Shown here piece after piece: positions 19,096 through 27,886 of a DNA stretch of 64,000 nt (position 1 is its first letter; every line of letters starts with the position of its first letter). The notes below the pieces were generated by a model. It made no database searches and was not told where the DNA came from. It saw nothing but the letters and a program-made list of their open reading frames with translations. Source of the stretch: PALSA-270 sp963770245. GTDB taxonomy: Bacteria > Acidobacteriota > Terriglobia > Terriglobales > Acidobacteriaceae. The stretch covers positions 4,978 through 68,977 of the forward strand of contig CAVYOX010000003.1 of NCBI GenBank assembly GCA_963770245.1, in the 5' to 3' direction. The position numbers and the translations under genes are program-made.

Positions 19096-19562
19096 CGCTC
19101 TCCCCACTCCGTCTCCTGTCTTTCGTTGACTTGCCGCGCGGCCTGCCCGCCCGACATAACGATCCTCCATGATTAGCGAAACACTCTCACCTTGTCGCAT
19201 CGTCGAAAAGCTCGGGGGCGGCATGGGCTTCGTTTACCAGGCCGAAGACACCGACAGTTCCAAAAGAGAATCGAGAGGCCCATTCCCGCCCCTTCTGCGG
19301 ATGGTGTGTTGATCTGTTGCCGACGACCGTAGGTCAATCCGCCGTTCAATTTCGAACAGTCGTGCCCGGAATCGGACACTCAAATTCCCCCTCCCGCCTT
19401 GCCCAACCAATATCTTCCAGTGTTTGCAGTGGCTTGCCTTAGGATGGGCAGGCCGTAAACATGCTCTCTGCCAACCGGGGATCTCGACGCTGCGGCTCAG
19501 GCGCAGGACCTTTGAACAAAGGCAGTCCTGACTGCCCGACCCGCAGCCGAACGGAGAGGCAA
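19096..19562. other. intergenic with kinase stub
   Basis: After the kinase stop, the stretch contains the kinase stub at 19169-19312. The remaining 250 bp before the permease start show no gene; a frame upstream of 19563 in phase with the permease is judged untranslated because of the strong ribosome site at 19553-19560. Confidence 0.55.
19169..19312 (+). pseudogene. kinase N-terminal stub
   Basis: An ATG at 19169 opens a 47-codon frame whose first 31 residues copy the start of the local kinases: ISETLSPCRIVEKLGGG, then MGFVYQAEDTD. After that the similarity stops abruptly and unrelated residues lead to a stop at 19310. Only the glycine loop of a kinase is present; the Lys, HRD and DFG motifs are absent. 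It looks like the leftover of a third copy of the duplicated kinase whose remainder was deleted when the permease region joined. Confidence 0.75.
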
Positions 19563-22010
19563 ATGTCAAACCTACTGCAGGACTGCAAGTACGGATTGCG
19601 CGTGCTGCGCAAGAGTCCCGGCTATGCGGGGATTGCTATTCTGACGCTTGCGCTGGGTATCGGCGCCAACACCACGATTTTCAGTTGGATCAATTCGACA
19701 TTGCTGAATCCAGTCCCCGGACTTTCCCGGGCGAGCGAGGTCGTGTCGCTCACGCTGAGCAAGCCCGGCGACAATCCCTTCCCGTTTACCTATCCCGATC
19801 TCGAAGCGATGCGCGACGGGCAGCAGAGCTTTACAGGAATCGCGGCGTGCAGCTTCGTGCAGATGAGCCTGAAGGCCAAAAGCAGACCGGAGCGGATCTG
19901 GGGCATGGTAGCGTCCGCGAATTATTTCGATGTCCTGGGCGTGCGGCCGATCGTGGGGCGCGGCTTTCTGCCTGAGGAAGACACGAAGCCGGGAGGCGCG
20001 CCCGTGGCGGTGATCAGCTACCGCCTGTGGCAAACGCATTTCGGCGCGAATCCCAACATCGTGGGCCAGACAATTGAAATCAACCAACACCCATACACCA
20101 TTGTGGGAGTGACGCCGGCTGTGTTTCAGGGGAGCCAGACGGGGGTACGGACCGAGATTTGGGTTCCCATCATGATGGAGGCCCAGTTCAACGAGCTCGG
20201 CGACCTGCTTCATGACCATCATCAGTTCTGGTTACTTGGGTTCGGACGGTTGAAGCCTGGCGTCGGGCTGGAGCAGGCACAGCAGGAAATGACCCTGCGA
20301 TTAAAGCCCGAAGCAAGGGCTTATCCCGAGGAACATAAAGGGCACGACCATGTGACGGTATATCCGCTCTGGCGAAACCCCTTTGGCTTGAATCAGTTCC
20401 TCGCGACACTACTTCCAGCGTTAATGTGCATCGCAGGCCTGGTGCTGTTGCTGGCATGCGTGAACGTGGCCAATCTGATGCTGGTTCGGTCGGTCGGGCG
20501 CCGGCGCGAAATCGCCATTCGGATGGCGCTCGGTGTAAGCCGATGGCGGCTTGTGCGGCAACTGTTGGTCGAAAGCCTGATACTGTCGCTAACCGGAGGT
20601 GCAGTTGCGCTGTTGATCACCTTGTGGACTCAGGGAACGCTCATGACATTCATGCCGGTGACGGAAGACATTCCCCTTTCACTCACCATTGCGGCGGACC
20701 GCAGCGTGCTGCTGGCGACGCTGGTCGTTTCGGTGCTCACAGCCATGATCTTCGGAATCTTGCCTGCGTTAAGGTCCTCGGGCTTAGCGCCGGCTGGGGT
20801 TTTGAAAGAGGAGACTGGGAGCGCGTCGGGTACGCTCAGGAAGGCGCGCCTCGCGAGCGGCTTGGTGGTGGCGCAAATTGGACTGTCGCTGCTCCTGCTC
20901 ATCTGCGCGGGCTTGTTCATTCGCAGTTTCCGGAGCGCACAACAAATCAATCCGGGATTCAATCCCCGCAATGTGCTGATCGCTTCCTACGATCTGTTTA
21001 CCACCGGATATTCGAATGTGAGCGGAGCGGAATTCGATCGCCAGCTTGTCGCCAAGCTGGAAACCCTGCCAGGTGTGCAATCGGTGGCCTTGTCGAACCG
21101 GGTACCGCTCGGCTTTGGCGGAGGCTCGACCAGCGTCAAGCCCGAAGGGTACATTTCGCCAGCGAATGAGTCGATGGAGACGCAGGCGGCGATCGTCACT
21201 CCCAATTTTTTTCAGACCATGCAGATTCCGTTGGTGAAGGGGCGCGACTTCACCCTGCAGGACAACCAGGGTTCACAGCGCGCAGTGATCGTCAGCGAAG
21301 CGTTTGCGAATCGCTACTGGCCCCAACAAGAACCTTTGGGTAAACAGCTCAACTCGGACCTTACGCACGAATGGTTCAAGGTCGTCGGGGTGGCGCGCGA
21401 CACCAAAGTGACCGGCTTGAATGAAAAGCCAACGCCGTTCGTTTATCTGCCGTTGTATCAGGTTTACCGCGCCAACATGATTATCAATGTGCGGGTGGCG
21501 GGAGATCCATTGACGTTCGCTAAGACCCTCGAGAAAACCGCCCATGAACTGAATCCCGAGCTGGTCGTGTATGACGTCACCACGCTCGAATTGCGCGCAC
21601 AGTTTGCTAGCTTCGGCCAGCGCGTGGCCGGGACCTTTGTCGGCGCATTCGGGCTGCTCGCCCTGGCTCTGGCCGCGGTCGGAATATACGGCGTCACCTC
21701 CTACACCACTCGACAGCGCACCCATGAAATCGGCATCCGCGTGACGTTAGGGGCAACCAAACAGGATGTGCTGCGCTTGGTGCTCGGTCATGGATTGAGG
21801 TTGACGCTGGCCGGCGTTGGTCTGGGACTGATACTGTCGTTGGTCTTGACGCGCTTCCTCAGTGGTTTGCTCCTCGGCGTAACCAGCACCGATGCGCTGA
21901 CCTTTTCCAGCGTAGCAATCTTGCTCTGCGCCGTGGCCTTGTTTGCCTGCTTCCTACCCGCGCGCCGGGCGACGCGGGTGGACCCGATGGTGGCGTTGCG
22001 CTGCGAATGA
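19563..22010 (+). CDS. ADOP-type MacB/FtsX orphan permease
   Basis: An 815-residue permease. ATG 19563 is preferred over the longer frame from 19461 because GGAGAGG stands just upstream and the protein then starts with the family pattern LLQDCKYGLRVLRKSPGYAG. First helix near 22-44 (ILTLALGIGANTTIFS), MacB-type periplasmic domain, FtsX core near 285-400 (LLACVNVANLMLVRSVGRRREIAIR), second periplasmic domain, last FtsX core near 695-812 (AVGIYGVTSYTTRQRTHEIGIR), and the DPMVALRCE end. It lacks a PadR partner and the soluble N-terminal extension. Substrate unknown. Confidence 0.92.
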   Translation: MSNLLQDCKYGLRVLRKSPGYAGIAILTLALGIGANTTIFSWINSTLLNPVPGLSRASEVVSLTLSKPGDNPFPFTYPDLEAMRDGQQSFTGIAACSFVQMSLKAKSRPERIWGMVASANYFDVLGVRPIVGRGFLPEEDTKPGGAPVAVISYRLWQTHFGANPNIVGQTIEINQHPYTIVGVTPAVFQGSQTGVRTEIWVPIMMEAQFNELGDLLHDHHQFWLLGFGRLKPGVGLEQAQQEMTLRLKPEARAYPEEHKGHDHVTVYPLWRNPFGLNQFLATLLPALMCIAGLVLLLACVNVANLMLVRSVGRRREIAIRMALGVSRWRLVRQLLVESLILSLTGGAVALLITLWTQGTLMTFMPVTEDIPLSLTIAADRSVLLATLVVSVLTAMIFGILPALRSSGLAPAGVLKEETGSASGTLRKARLASGLVVAQIGLSLLLLICAGLFIRSFRSAQQINPGFNPRNVLIASYDLFTTGYSNVSGAEFDRQLVAKLETLPGVQSVALSNRVPLGFGGGSTSVKPEGYISPANESMETQAAIVTPNFFQTMQIPLVKGRDFTLQDNQGSQRAVIVSEAFANRYWPQQEPLGKQLNSDLTHEWFKVVGVARDTKVTGLNEKPTPFVYLPLYQVYRANMIINVRVAGDPLTFAKTLEKTAHELNPELVVYDVTTLELRAQFASFGQRVAGTFVGAFGLLALALAAVGIYGVTSYTTRQRTHEIGIRVTLGATKQDVLRLVLGHGLRLTLAGVGLGLILSLVLTRFLSGLLLGVTSTDALTFSSVAILLCAVALFACFLPARRATRVDPMVALRCE

Positions 22011-22370
22011 AAGCTGTGGAGACTCAACTCGCTAGAAACGCACCGCGTGGACACTGCCGATCCGCATGGTTGTCGATAACCGGACCTATCGGAGACTGAG
22101 CCCGGAAACCTCGGTATACAACGCAGCCCTTTGTCCAGTGAATGTTTGGTCGACTACTCGTCGAAGTGATCTCGCAATAGCTGCTTAGCTACGCTTCATG
22201 GGATTGCGGTCGGGTTGCGGGCAGCTCTTCCATAATCCCAGTAAGGTAAGGGTAGCCGACAATCCAGGAGCCATTGGCTCGAATGCAGCGGCTGGCTGAG
22301 CGAAGGTCGGAGGGGCCCGGCCGGTCTCCTTGACCGCACCCACTCCGCCGGATACCATCAACCGTCCAGT
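22011..22370. other. intergenic with dispersed element and promoter
   Basis: No gene. Near 22228-22268 lies a stretch (CCCAGTAAGGTAAGGGTAG, then CCGACAATCC) that resembles 31366-31400. A promoter-like pair TTGACC (22330-22335), 17-bp spacer, TACCAT (22353-22358) stands before the kinase. Confidence 0.5.
22330..22358 (+). promoter_or_regulatory. promoter of kinase at 22371
   Basis: -35 TTGACC, 17-bp spacer, -10 TACCAT. The predicted transcript would start only about five bases before the ATG, so the mRNA would be almost leaderless; no ribosome-binding purine box is visible. Confidence 0.45.
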
Positions 22371-24608
22371 ATGAACCCGGATTCCCTCATCGGCCAGTCT
22401 CTCTTGCATTACAAGATTCTCCGCAAACTTGGCTCAGGTGGCATGGGTGTGGTGTACGAAGCCCAGGACTCCCAGCTCGGCCGCCGCGTGGCCCTGAAGT
22501 TTCTTCCTCCTGATATGGCCCAGGACAGCCAGTTGCTTGAGCGCTTCCAGCGCGAGGCGCGCGCCGCTTCCTCCCTCAATCACCCGAACATCTGCACCAT
22601 CCACGCGATTGAGCAGCACGAACGCCGGCACTTCATCGTCATGGAGCTGCTACAGGGAGAGACCCTAGCGCAGAAGATGAGCCGGCAGCCTATGGAAATG
22701 GACAAGCTGCTGCCCTTGGCCATCCAGATTGCCGACGCCCTCGAATCGGCCCACGCCAAGGGGATCGTACACCGGGACATTAAGCCGGCGAATCTCTTTC
22801 TTACCGAGCGCGGACCGGTGAAGATTCTGGACTTCGGCCTGGCGAAGATTAGCCATGGCGAGATCGCGCAGGGAGCTTCGGTCGAGCAGGGGGAGACCCA
22901 GGTCTTCAATGACCTCACTTCACCAGGTTCGGCCGTGGGTACGGTCTCCTACATGTCGCCGGAGCAGGCTCGCGGGCAGCTTGTGGACGCCCGCACGGAC
23001 ATCTTTTCCACCGGCACGGTGCTCTACCGGATGGCCACCGGAACGCTCCCCTTTCAGGGAGACACGTCGGCCGTCATCTTCGACGCCATCCTGAACCGCG
23101 ACCCGAGGCCGGCTGCCGAGCTGAATGCCATGCTGCCCGCCGATTTTGTGCGTATCGTGGAGAAGACCCTTGAGAAGGACCGAAATCTGCGCTGCCAGAC
23201 GGCCACCGAGCTGAAAACGGACCTCAGCCGCCTCAAGCGTGACCTCGAATCCGGCACACGGCGCGCTAGGGAGAAGACCGATTCGGATCTCGGCTTCCAG
23301 AAGCAAACGGGAAAATCCGTGGCCGTTCTCTATTTTGAAAACTTAAGCGGCGCGAAGGAAGACGAATACCTGCGCGACGGCATCACCGAGGATGTAATCA
23401 CGGAGCTTTGCAAGATTCGGGGACTGAACATCTTTTCGCGCCCTACCGTTCTTGCTTTCCGGGACAAGCCGGTGACCCCGGCGCAGGTCGGCCAGCAGCT
23501 TGGTGCGGCCTATGTCCTCACCGGCACTTTGCGCCGCGCCGGCGCTCGCCTTCGAATCAACGTCCAACTCGTTGACACGCGCACCGATTTTCCACTCTGG
23601 TCGGAGCGTTTCGACCGTGAGATGAAGGACGTTTTCGAAGTTCAGGACGAAATGGCCCGCAAGATCGCCGAGGCCCTGCGCGTGACGCTCTCCCCGGAGG
23701 AACTCGAGGCCTTGGCCGTCAAGCCCACGGAAAACCTGCAGGCCTACGACCTCTACCTACGCGGCAAGCGCTACGCGCGGCGCCAGACCCGACAGGACCT
23801 CGAGTTCGCCCTGCAGATGTTCGAAAACGCGGTGGCCATTGACTCCAACTTCGCCCTTGCCTACGCCGCCAGCGCCAATGCCTGCGCGATGTTCTACTGC
23901 AACTACAGCCGCGACCAGGTGTGGGTCGAACGCGCGCGGGAAGCCTCCGGCAAGGCCGTGGCTCTGCGCTGGGACCTGCCCGAAGTGCAGGTCAGCCAGG
24001 CTTGGGTACTCTATGCCGCCGAACTGCATGACGAAGCCGTGCGCATGGTCAAAAAGGCCATCGAACGCAAGCGCGACTGCGAAGGCTCCTATTACCTCCT
24101 CTGCCGCGCCCTGTTCGCCGCCGGACGCTACCAGGAGACTGTGGACGTTGCGGAAGCCGCCATTGAAGCAAGCGGTGAGGACTACAACGTTTATGTGCCC
24201 ATCGTGAACTGTCTCCGCGCCATGGGCAAAGAAGAAGCCCAGCGCAACATGCGCCAGCGAAGGATAGCGGCCCTCGAGAATCACTTGAAGCAAGTGCCCG
24301 AAGACGCGCGGGCGCGCATCCTGCTAGGCGGCGACTACGCTTATTTGGGAAGGCCGGACGACGCCATGCGCGAACTCAACCTGGCAGTTACCTTGCGCGC
24401 CAACGAGGCCTCGATTCTTTACAACGCGGCTTGTCTGTACTGCAGCCTGAAAAGAAAGCCGGAAGCCATGGATGCCCTGCGTAAAGCCTGGGAAGCAGGG
24501 TTCAGGGACTCGGTGTGGGCTCGCCGCGACCCGGACCTCGTCACTCTTCATGACGACCCGGAGTTTGATCGCCTATACCCGGAGAGGCCCGCGTCATCGC
24601 CTGTGTGA
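22371..24608 (+). CDS. Ser/Thr protein kinase with FlgO-like and TPR domains, soluble
   Basis: A 745-residue kinase. The kinase domain (about 13-290) has GSGGMGVVY, K43 in VALKF, HRDIKPAN with D136 and DFG D154. Directly after a short linker, KSVAVLYFENLSGAKEDEY (about 312) opens a FlgO/TolB-N-like module running to about 445 (SERFDREMKDVFEVQ), followed by TPR-type helices (YDLYLRGKRYARR, SILYNAACLYCSL) to the end. No transmembrane helix is seen, so it should be cytoplasmic. The next gene is a PadR-ADOP pair in the same direction 145 bp later with its own promoter. Confidence 0.93.
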   Translation: MNPDSLIGQSLLHYKILRKLGSGGMGVVYEAQDSQLGRRVALKFLPPDMAQDSQLLERFQREARAASSLNHPNICTIHAIEQHERRHFIVMELLQGETLAQKMSRQPMEMDKLLPLAIQIADALESAHAKGIVHRDIKPANLFLTERGPVKILDFGLAKISHGEIAQGASVEQGETQVFNDLTSPGSAVGTVSYMSPEQARGQLVDARTDIFSTGTVLYRMATGTLPFQGDTSAVIFDAILNRDPRPAAELNAMLPADFVRIVEKTLEKDRNLRCQTATELKTDLSRLKRDLESGTRRAREKTDSDLGFQKQTGKSVAVLYFENLSGAKEDEYLRDGITEDVITELCKIRGLNIFSRPTVLAFRDKPVTPAQVGQQLGAAYVLTGTLRRAGARLRINVQLVDTRTDFPLWSERFDREMKDVFEVQDEMARKIAEALRVTLSPEELEALAVKPTENLQAYDLYLRGKRYARRQTRQDLEFALQMFENAVAIDSNFALAYAASANACAMFYCNYSRDQVWVERAREASGKAVALRWDLPEVQVSQAWVLYAAELHDEAVRMVKKAIERKRDCEGSYYLLCRALFAAGRYQETVDVAEAAIEASGEDYNVYVPIVNCLRAMGKEEAQRNMRQRRIAALENHLKQVPEDARARILLGGDYAYLGRPDDAMRELNLAVTLRANEASILYNAACLYCSLKRKPEAMDALRKAWEAGFRDSVWARRDPDLVTLHDDPEFDRLYPERPASSPV

Positions 24609-24695
24609 GATGCTTCTCCTGACTTATTCTTTCTGCACTACTTTCCCGCGATTTCTCCCCGAAAGCGCTACTCGAAAATCGACGTTCAGTTGTTC

Positions 24696-24745
24696 TTGAC
24701 GAAGGGATGGTCGAACGTCTACCATCGTTGCCATCGGAGGTAGAC
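24696..24745 (+). promoter_or_regulatory. promoter and operator of padR-ADOP operon
   Basis: -35 TTGACG (24696-24701), 18-bp spacer, -10 TACCAT (24720-24725). An inverted repeat GTCTACC (24717-24723) / GGTAGAC (24739-24745) overlaps the -10 box and is a candidate PadR operator; it differs in sequence from the operator at 4482. Confidence 0.45.
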
Positions 24746-24753
24746 TGTCTTCC

Positions 24754-25110
24754 ATGGCGAAGCCAACCCAGCAGCGCGCCGGTCTTCTTCAAGGCACGTT
24801 AGACATGCTCATCCTGCGGACACTTCTCTACGGGCCTTCTCATGGCCACCAGATCGGCAAGCACATTCAGCGAACCACGAATGACGTTCTGCAGATGCAG
24901 CACGGGTCGCTCTATCCCGCCTTGCATCGTCTGGAGAAGCGGGGATGGGTTGTCTCCAAATGGGAGACGGCTCCGGATCGCAATCGGGAATTCAAGTATT
25001 ACCGACTTACGGATAAGGGCAGAAAACAACTTGTGGTCGAAGAATCGCAATGGAAGCAGATGGCCGAAGCTGTGGCACGCATAATGTGGCCCGCCGCTAA
25101 GGAGAGCTGA
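24754..25110 (+). CDS. PadR family transcriptional regulator
   Basis: A 118-residue winged-helix regulator with the diagnostic LLQGTLDMLILRTL segment (about 11-24), GHQIGKHIQR, and the recognition region LYPALHRLEKRGWV (about 50-63), then FKYYRLTDKGRKQL. It is the short PadR-s2 type. One base separates its stop from the ATG of the permease, so the two are cotranscribed and probably coupled. By analogy with the 4.1 kb pair it should repress its own operon; the trigger is unknown. Confidence 0.92.
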   Translation: MAKPTQQRAGLLQGTLDMLILRTLLYGPSHGHQIGKHIQRTTNDVLQMQHGSLYPALHRLEKRGWVVSKWETAPDRNREFKYYRLTDKGRKQLVVEESQWKQMAEAVARIMWPAAKES

Positions 25111-25111
25111 G

Positions 25112-27742
25112 ATGAGGTGGTGGCAGATCAGGAAACGGGATCAGGACGTAGAGCGGGAACTACAATCGGACCTTGAACTGGAAGAAGAAGAGCAGCGGGA
25201 ACACGGCGTGTCTCCAGAAGAGGCCCGCCACGCCGCCCTGCGTGCTTTCGGTAATCCCACTCTTATAGGCGAGCAAACTCGCGCTGTCTGGAGCTGGAAC
25301 GGGTTGGATAATCTCCTTCGCGATCTGAGGATCAGCGTCCGGACACTGTTGCGGTCGCCTGGGTTTTCCATGCTTGCCGTGCTCGTAATGGCGTTATGCA
25401 TCGGCGCTACGACATCGTTATTCACCGTGGTGCGTTCGGTCCTGCTTAGGCCGCTTCCTTTCCGCGATCCGGATCGGCTGGTGATGATCTATGAGCATTT
25501 CCGCGACCCCAGCATGAATGCGCAGCAGTTCAACTACAACCCAGTTGCGCCGGCAGACTACTACGATTGGCGCACGCAGACGCACGGCTTTGAAGATATG
25601 GCCGCTTGGCGCTACTGGCAATTTACCCTGACGGGGGAACGCGGAAATTTGCCGGAACTGGTGAGCGCACGCGGCGGTAGCTGGAACCTGTTTCCGCTGT
25701 TGGGGGTGTCTGCGGCCATCGGACGCACGTTTACCGAGAGTGAAGATCGCTCGGACGGAAACGCCGTAATGCTTGCCTGGAGCCTCTTCGAACGACGGTT
25801 CGGCGGCGATCCGTCGATCATTGGCAGGCAGATCCATCTCGACGGGAAGCCATACACGGTGGTCGGTGTGCTTCCGAAATGGTTCACCTATCCCGATGCG
25901 AAGGTACAAGTGTGGGTTCCATACGCGTCAGGCTTGCCACCGGCGTTTCTGCAGCATCATGACTATCACTTCAGCCGTGTTGTGGCCCGCTTAAGGCCGG
26001 ACGTCAGCCTGGCAAATGCCCTCAGCCAGATAGAGGCGGTGCAGTATCAACTGCACTTGGAGAACCTGCATGCGCCGGTGGCTGAGGACGTGGCGCCGAA
26101 AACGCTCTCGGACGACCTCGGGCAACAGGTGAAGAAGCCATTGATCATCCTGCTGTGTGCTGTGGCCTGCATGCTGCTGATCGGCTGTCTGAACGTGGCT
26201 AACCTGATGGTGGCGAGGTCCGCGGCGCGGCAGAAGGAGATTGCCATACGCAGCGCGCTGGGGGCTCGGAGGATGACGCTGATTCGTGTGCAGCTAGTGG
26301 AGAGCTTGTTAGTCTCGATTGCTGGGGGCCTGACCGGAGCGCTATCGTCGTTCGCGGCAACCAAATGGCTGGTCAGCCGGTGGAGGGACCTTCCCAGCGC
26401 GCAGGATATCCGCGCCGACGGTGTTGTGCTGGCGTTCGCCTGCGCGCTTGTCTTGGCAACGGCCTTGCTGGCGGGTCTGCTGCCCGCGATCTCAACGACA
26501 GGAAAGGGGATGATCTCGGCACTGCAGGCGTCTTGGCGGAGCGGGGCAGGCAGTCAATCGCGCACGGCATTGCGCAAGACGCTGCTTACTGTGGAGATTG
26601 CCGCGACCGTGGTTCTGCTAATCGCCGCCGGTCTTCTGCTCAAGAGCTTCTGGCGGCTGCGGACCACGGATGTGGGCTGCGCGACCGGCAACGTTCTGAC
26701 GATGGGCTACAGCCTTCCTGCACAGAAATACGATAGTCCCGAGAAGGTGAACGCATTCAACGAAACGCTGCTGGAGCGGGTGCGCGCCTTGCCAGGTGTA
26801 CGCTCCGCGGCGTTGGGGTCGATCGTCCCCGCAGCAGGATACGGGGGCGACGATACGTTCACGATTCCCGAGCATCCACCGATCGCACCCGGCACGGCGA
26901 TGCCCGACGCGCTGACCCGGTGGGCCGACCCGGGATACTTCAGCGCCTTGCAGATACCCCTTCTGAGTGGGCGTTTCTTTGCGAGCGACGATCGCGCTGG
27001 CTCGCCGAAGACGACCGTCATCAGCCGCCAGTTGGCGAAGCAGTATTTCCCCGGTGAAGAGCCGCTGGGTAAGCATCTGCACGTGGCTGCGGAGGAAAAC
27101 GGCGATTACCAGGTCGTTGGGGTTGTCGCCGACACAACGTATCAGGTGGGTGAGCCGGCCAAGGCGACCATGTACTTCCCCGTGCTCAATGGGGGGAACT
27201 ACATGGGATTGAGTCTTGCGGTGCGCACGGTGTCCGATCCGCTGGCAATTTCCATCCCGATCCAGAAACAGATTGCGGAACTCGATCCGGAATTGCCGGT
27301 CTTCGATGTACTCACCATACAGCAGATCATCGAACGGTCATTAGGCAACGCCAGCCTGAGTGCCAGCCTCGTGCTGGGCTTCGCTGTGCTGTCCTTGATA
27401 TTGGCGTCAGTAGGGTTGTACGGAGTCCTTTCTTACCTCACGACGCAGCGTACTGGAGAGATCGGCGTTCGCATGGCGCTTGGTGCACAACGCGAGGAGG
27501 TTCTGCGCCTGGTGCTCGGCGACGGCCTGCGTCCAGCGTTCTATGGACTGACGCTTGGCCTCGCCGCCAGCATCGGGGCGGTACGCCTAATCCAGTCGAT
27601 GCTCTATGGAACCCGGCCGCTCGACCCGGCGATCTTCGTGGCTGTGGCTGCATCCCTGCTGGTGGTGGCGGCGCTGGCTTGCCTGGTTCCGGCCTGGAGG
27701 GCATCGCGGATCGATCCCATGCAGGCATTGCGAATGGAGTGA
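25112..27742 (+). CDS. ADOP-type MacB/FtsX orphan permease
   Basis: An 876-residue permease. The N-terminal 75 residues are soluble and highly charged (DVERELQSDLELEEEEQRE, then SPEEARHAALRAFG), a feature shared with the other PadR-linked copy at 1.4 kb. Then the first helix near 88-110 (LAVLVMALCIGATTSLF), a MacB-type periplasmic domain, an FtsX core near 345-460 (LLIGCLNVANLMVARS), a second periplasmic domain and the terminal FtsX core near 750-870 (SVGLYGVLSYLTTQRTGEIGVR). It ends DPMQALRME. The electropositive and acidic N-terminal extension might contact a regulator or ATPase (inference). Confidence 0.92.
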   Translation: MRWWQIRKRDQDVERELQSDLELEEEEQREHGVSPEEARHAALRAFGNPTLIGEQTRAVWSWNGLDNLLRDLRISVRTLLRSPGFSMLAVLVMALCIGATTSLFTVVRSVLLRPLPFRDPDRLVMIYEHFRDPSMNAQQFNYNPVAPADYYDWRTQTHGFEDMAAWRYWQFTLTGERGNLPELVSARGGSWNLFPLLGVSAAIGRTFTESEDRSDGNAVMLAWSLFERRFGGDPSIIGRQIHLDGKPYTVVGVLPKWFTYPDAKVQVWVPYASGLPPAFLQHHDYHFSRVVARLRPDVSLANALSQIEAVQYQLHLENLHAPVAEDVAPKTLSDDLGQQVKKPLIILLCAVACMLLIGCLNVANLMVARSAARQKEIAIRSALGARRMTLIRVQLVESLLVSIAGGLTGALSSFAATKWLVSRWRDLPSAQDIRADGVVLAFACALVLATALLAGLLPAISTTGKGMISALQASWRSGAGSQSRTALRKTLLTVEIAATVVLLIAAGLLLKSFWRLRTTDVGCATGNVLTMGYSLPAQKYDSPEKVNAFNETLLERVRALPGVRSAALGSIVPAAGYGGDDTFTIPEHPPIAPGTAMPDALTRWADPGYFSALQIPLLSGRFFASDDRAGSPKTTVISRQLAKQYFPGEEPLGKHLHVAAEENGDYQVVGVVADTTYQVGEPAKATMYFPVLNGGNYMGLSLAVRTVSDPLAISIPIQKQIAELDPELPVFDVLTIQQIIERSLGNASLSASLVLGFAVLSLILASVGLYGVLSYLTTQRTGEIGVRMALGAQREEVLRLVLGDGLRPAFYGLTLGLAASIGAVRLIQSMLYGTRPLDPAIFVAVAASLLVVAALACLVPAWRASRIDPMQALRME

Positions 27743-27886
27743 GGCAGCATTCGCGAAATCACTCCTCGAATCTAGGTTGAAGCCAAACCGCCATGTCGCT
27801 CATTGAGGGGGTTTTGAGCGCTATGTGATAACAAGAGGTGACAAGTCGCGGTTGCCAACTGGCTCTCCCTAACAGGTCGCAGATTC

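Noticed and set aside
20426..21169. 247-codon frame inside the ADOP gene
   Set aside because: It lies wholly inside a permease gene with all family motifs in another frame.
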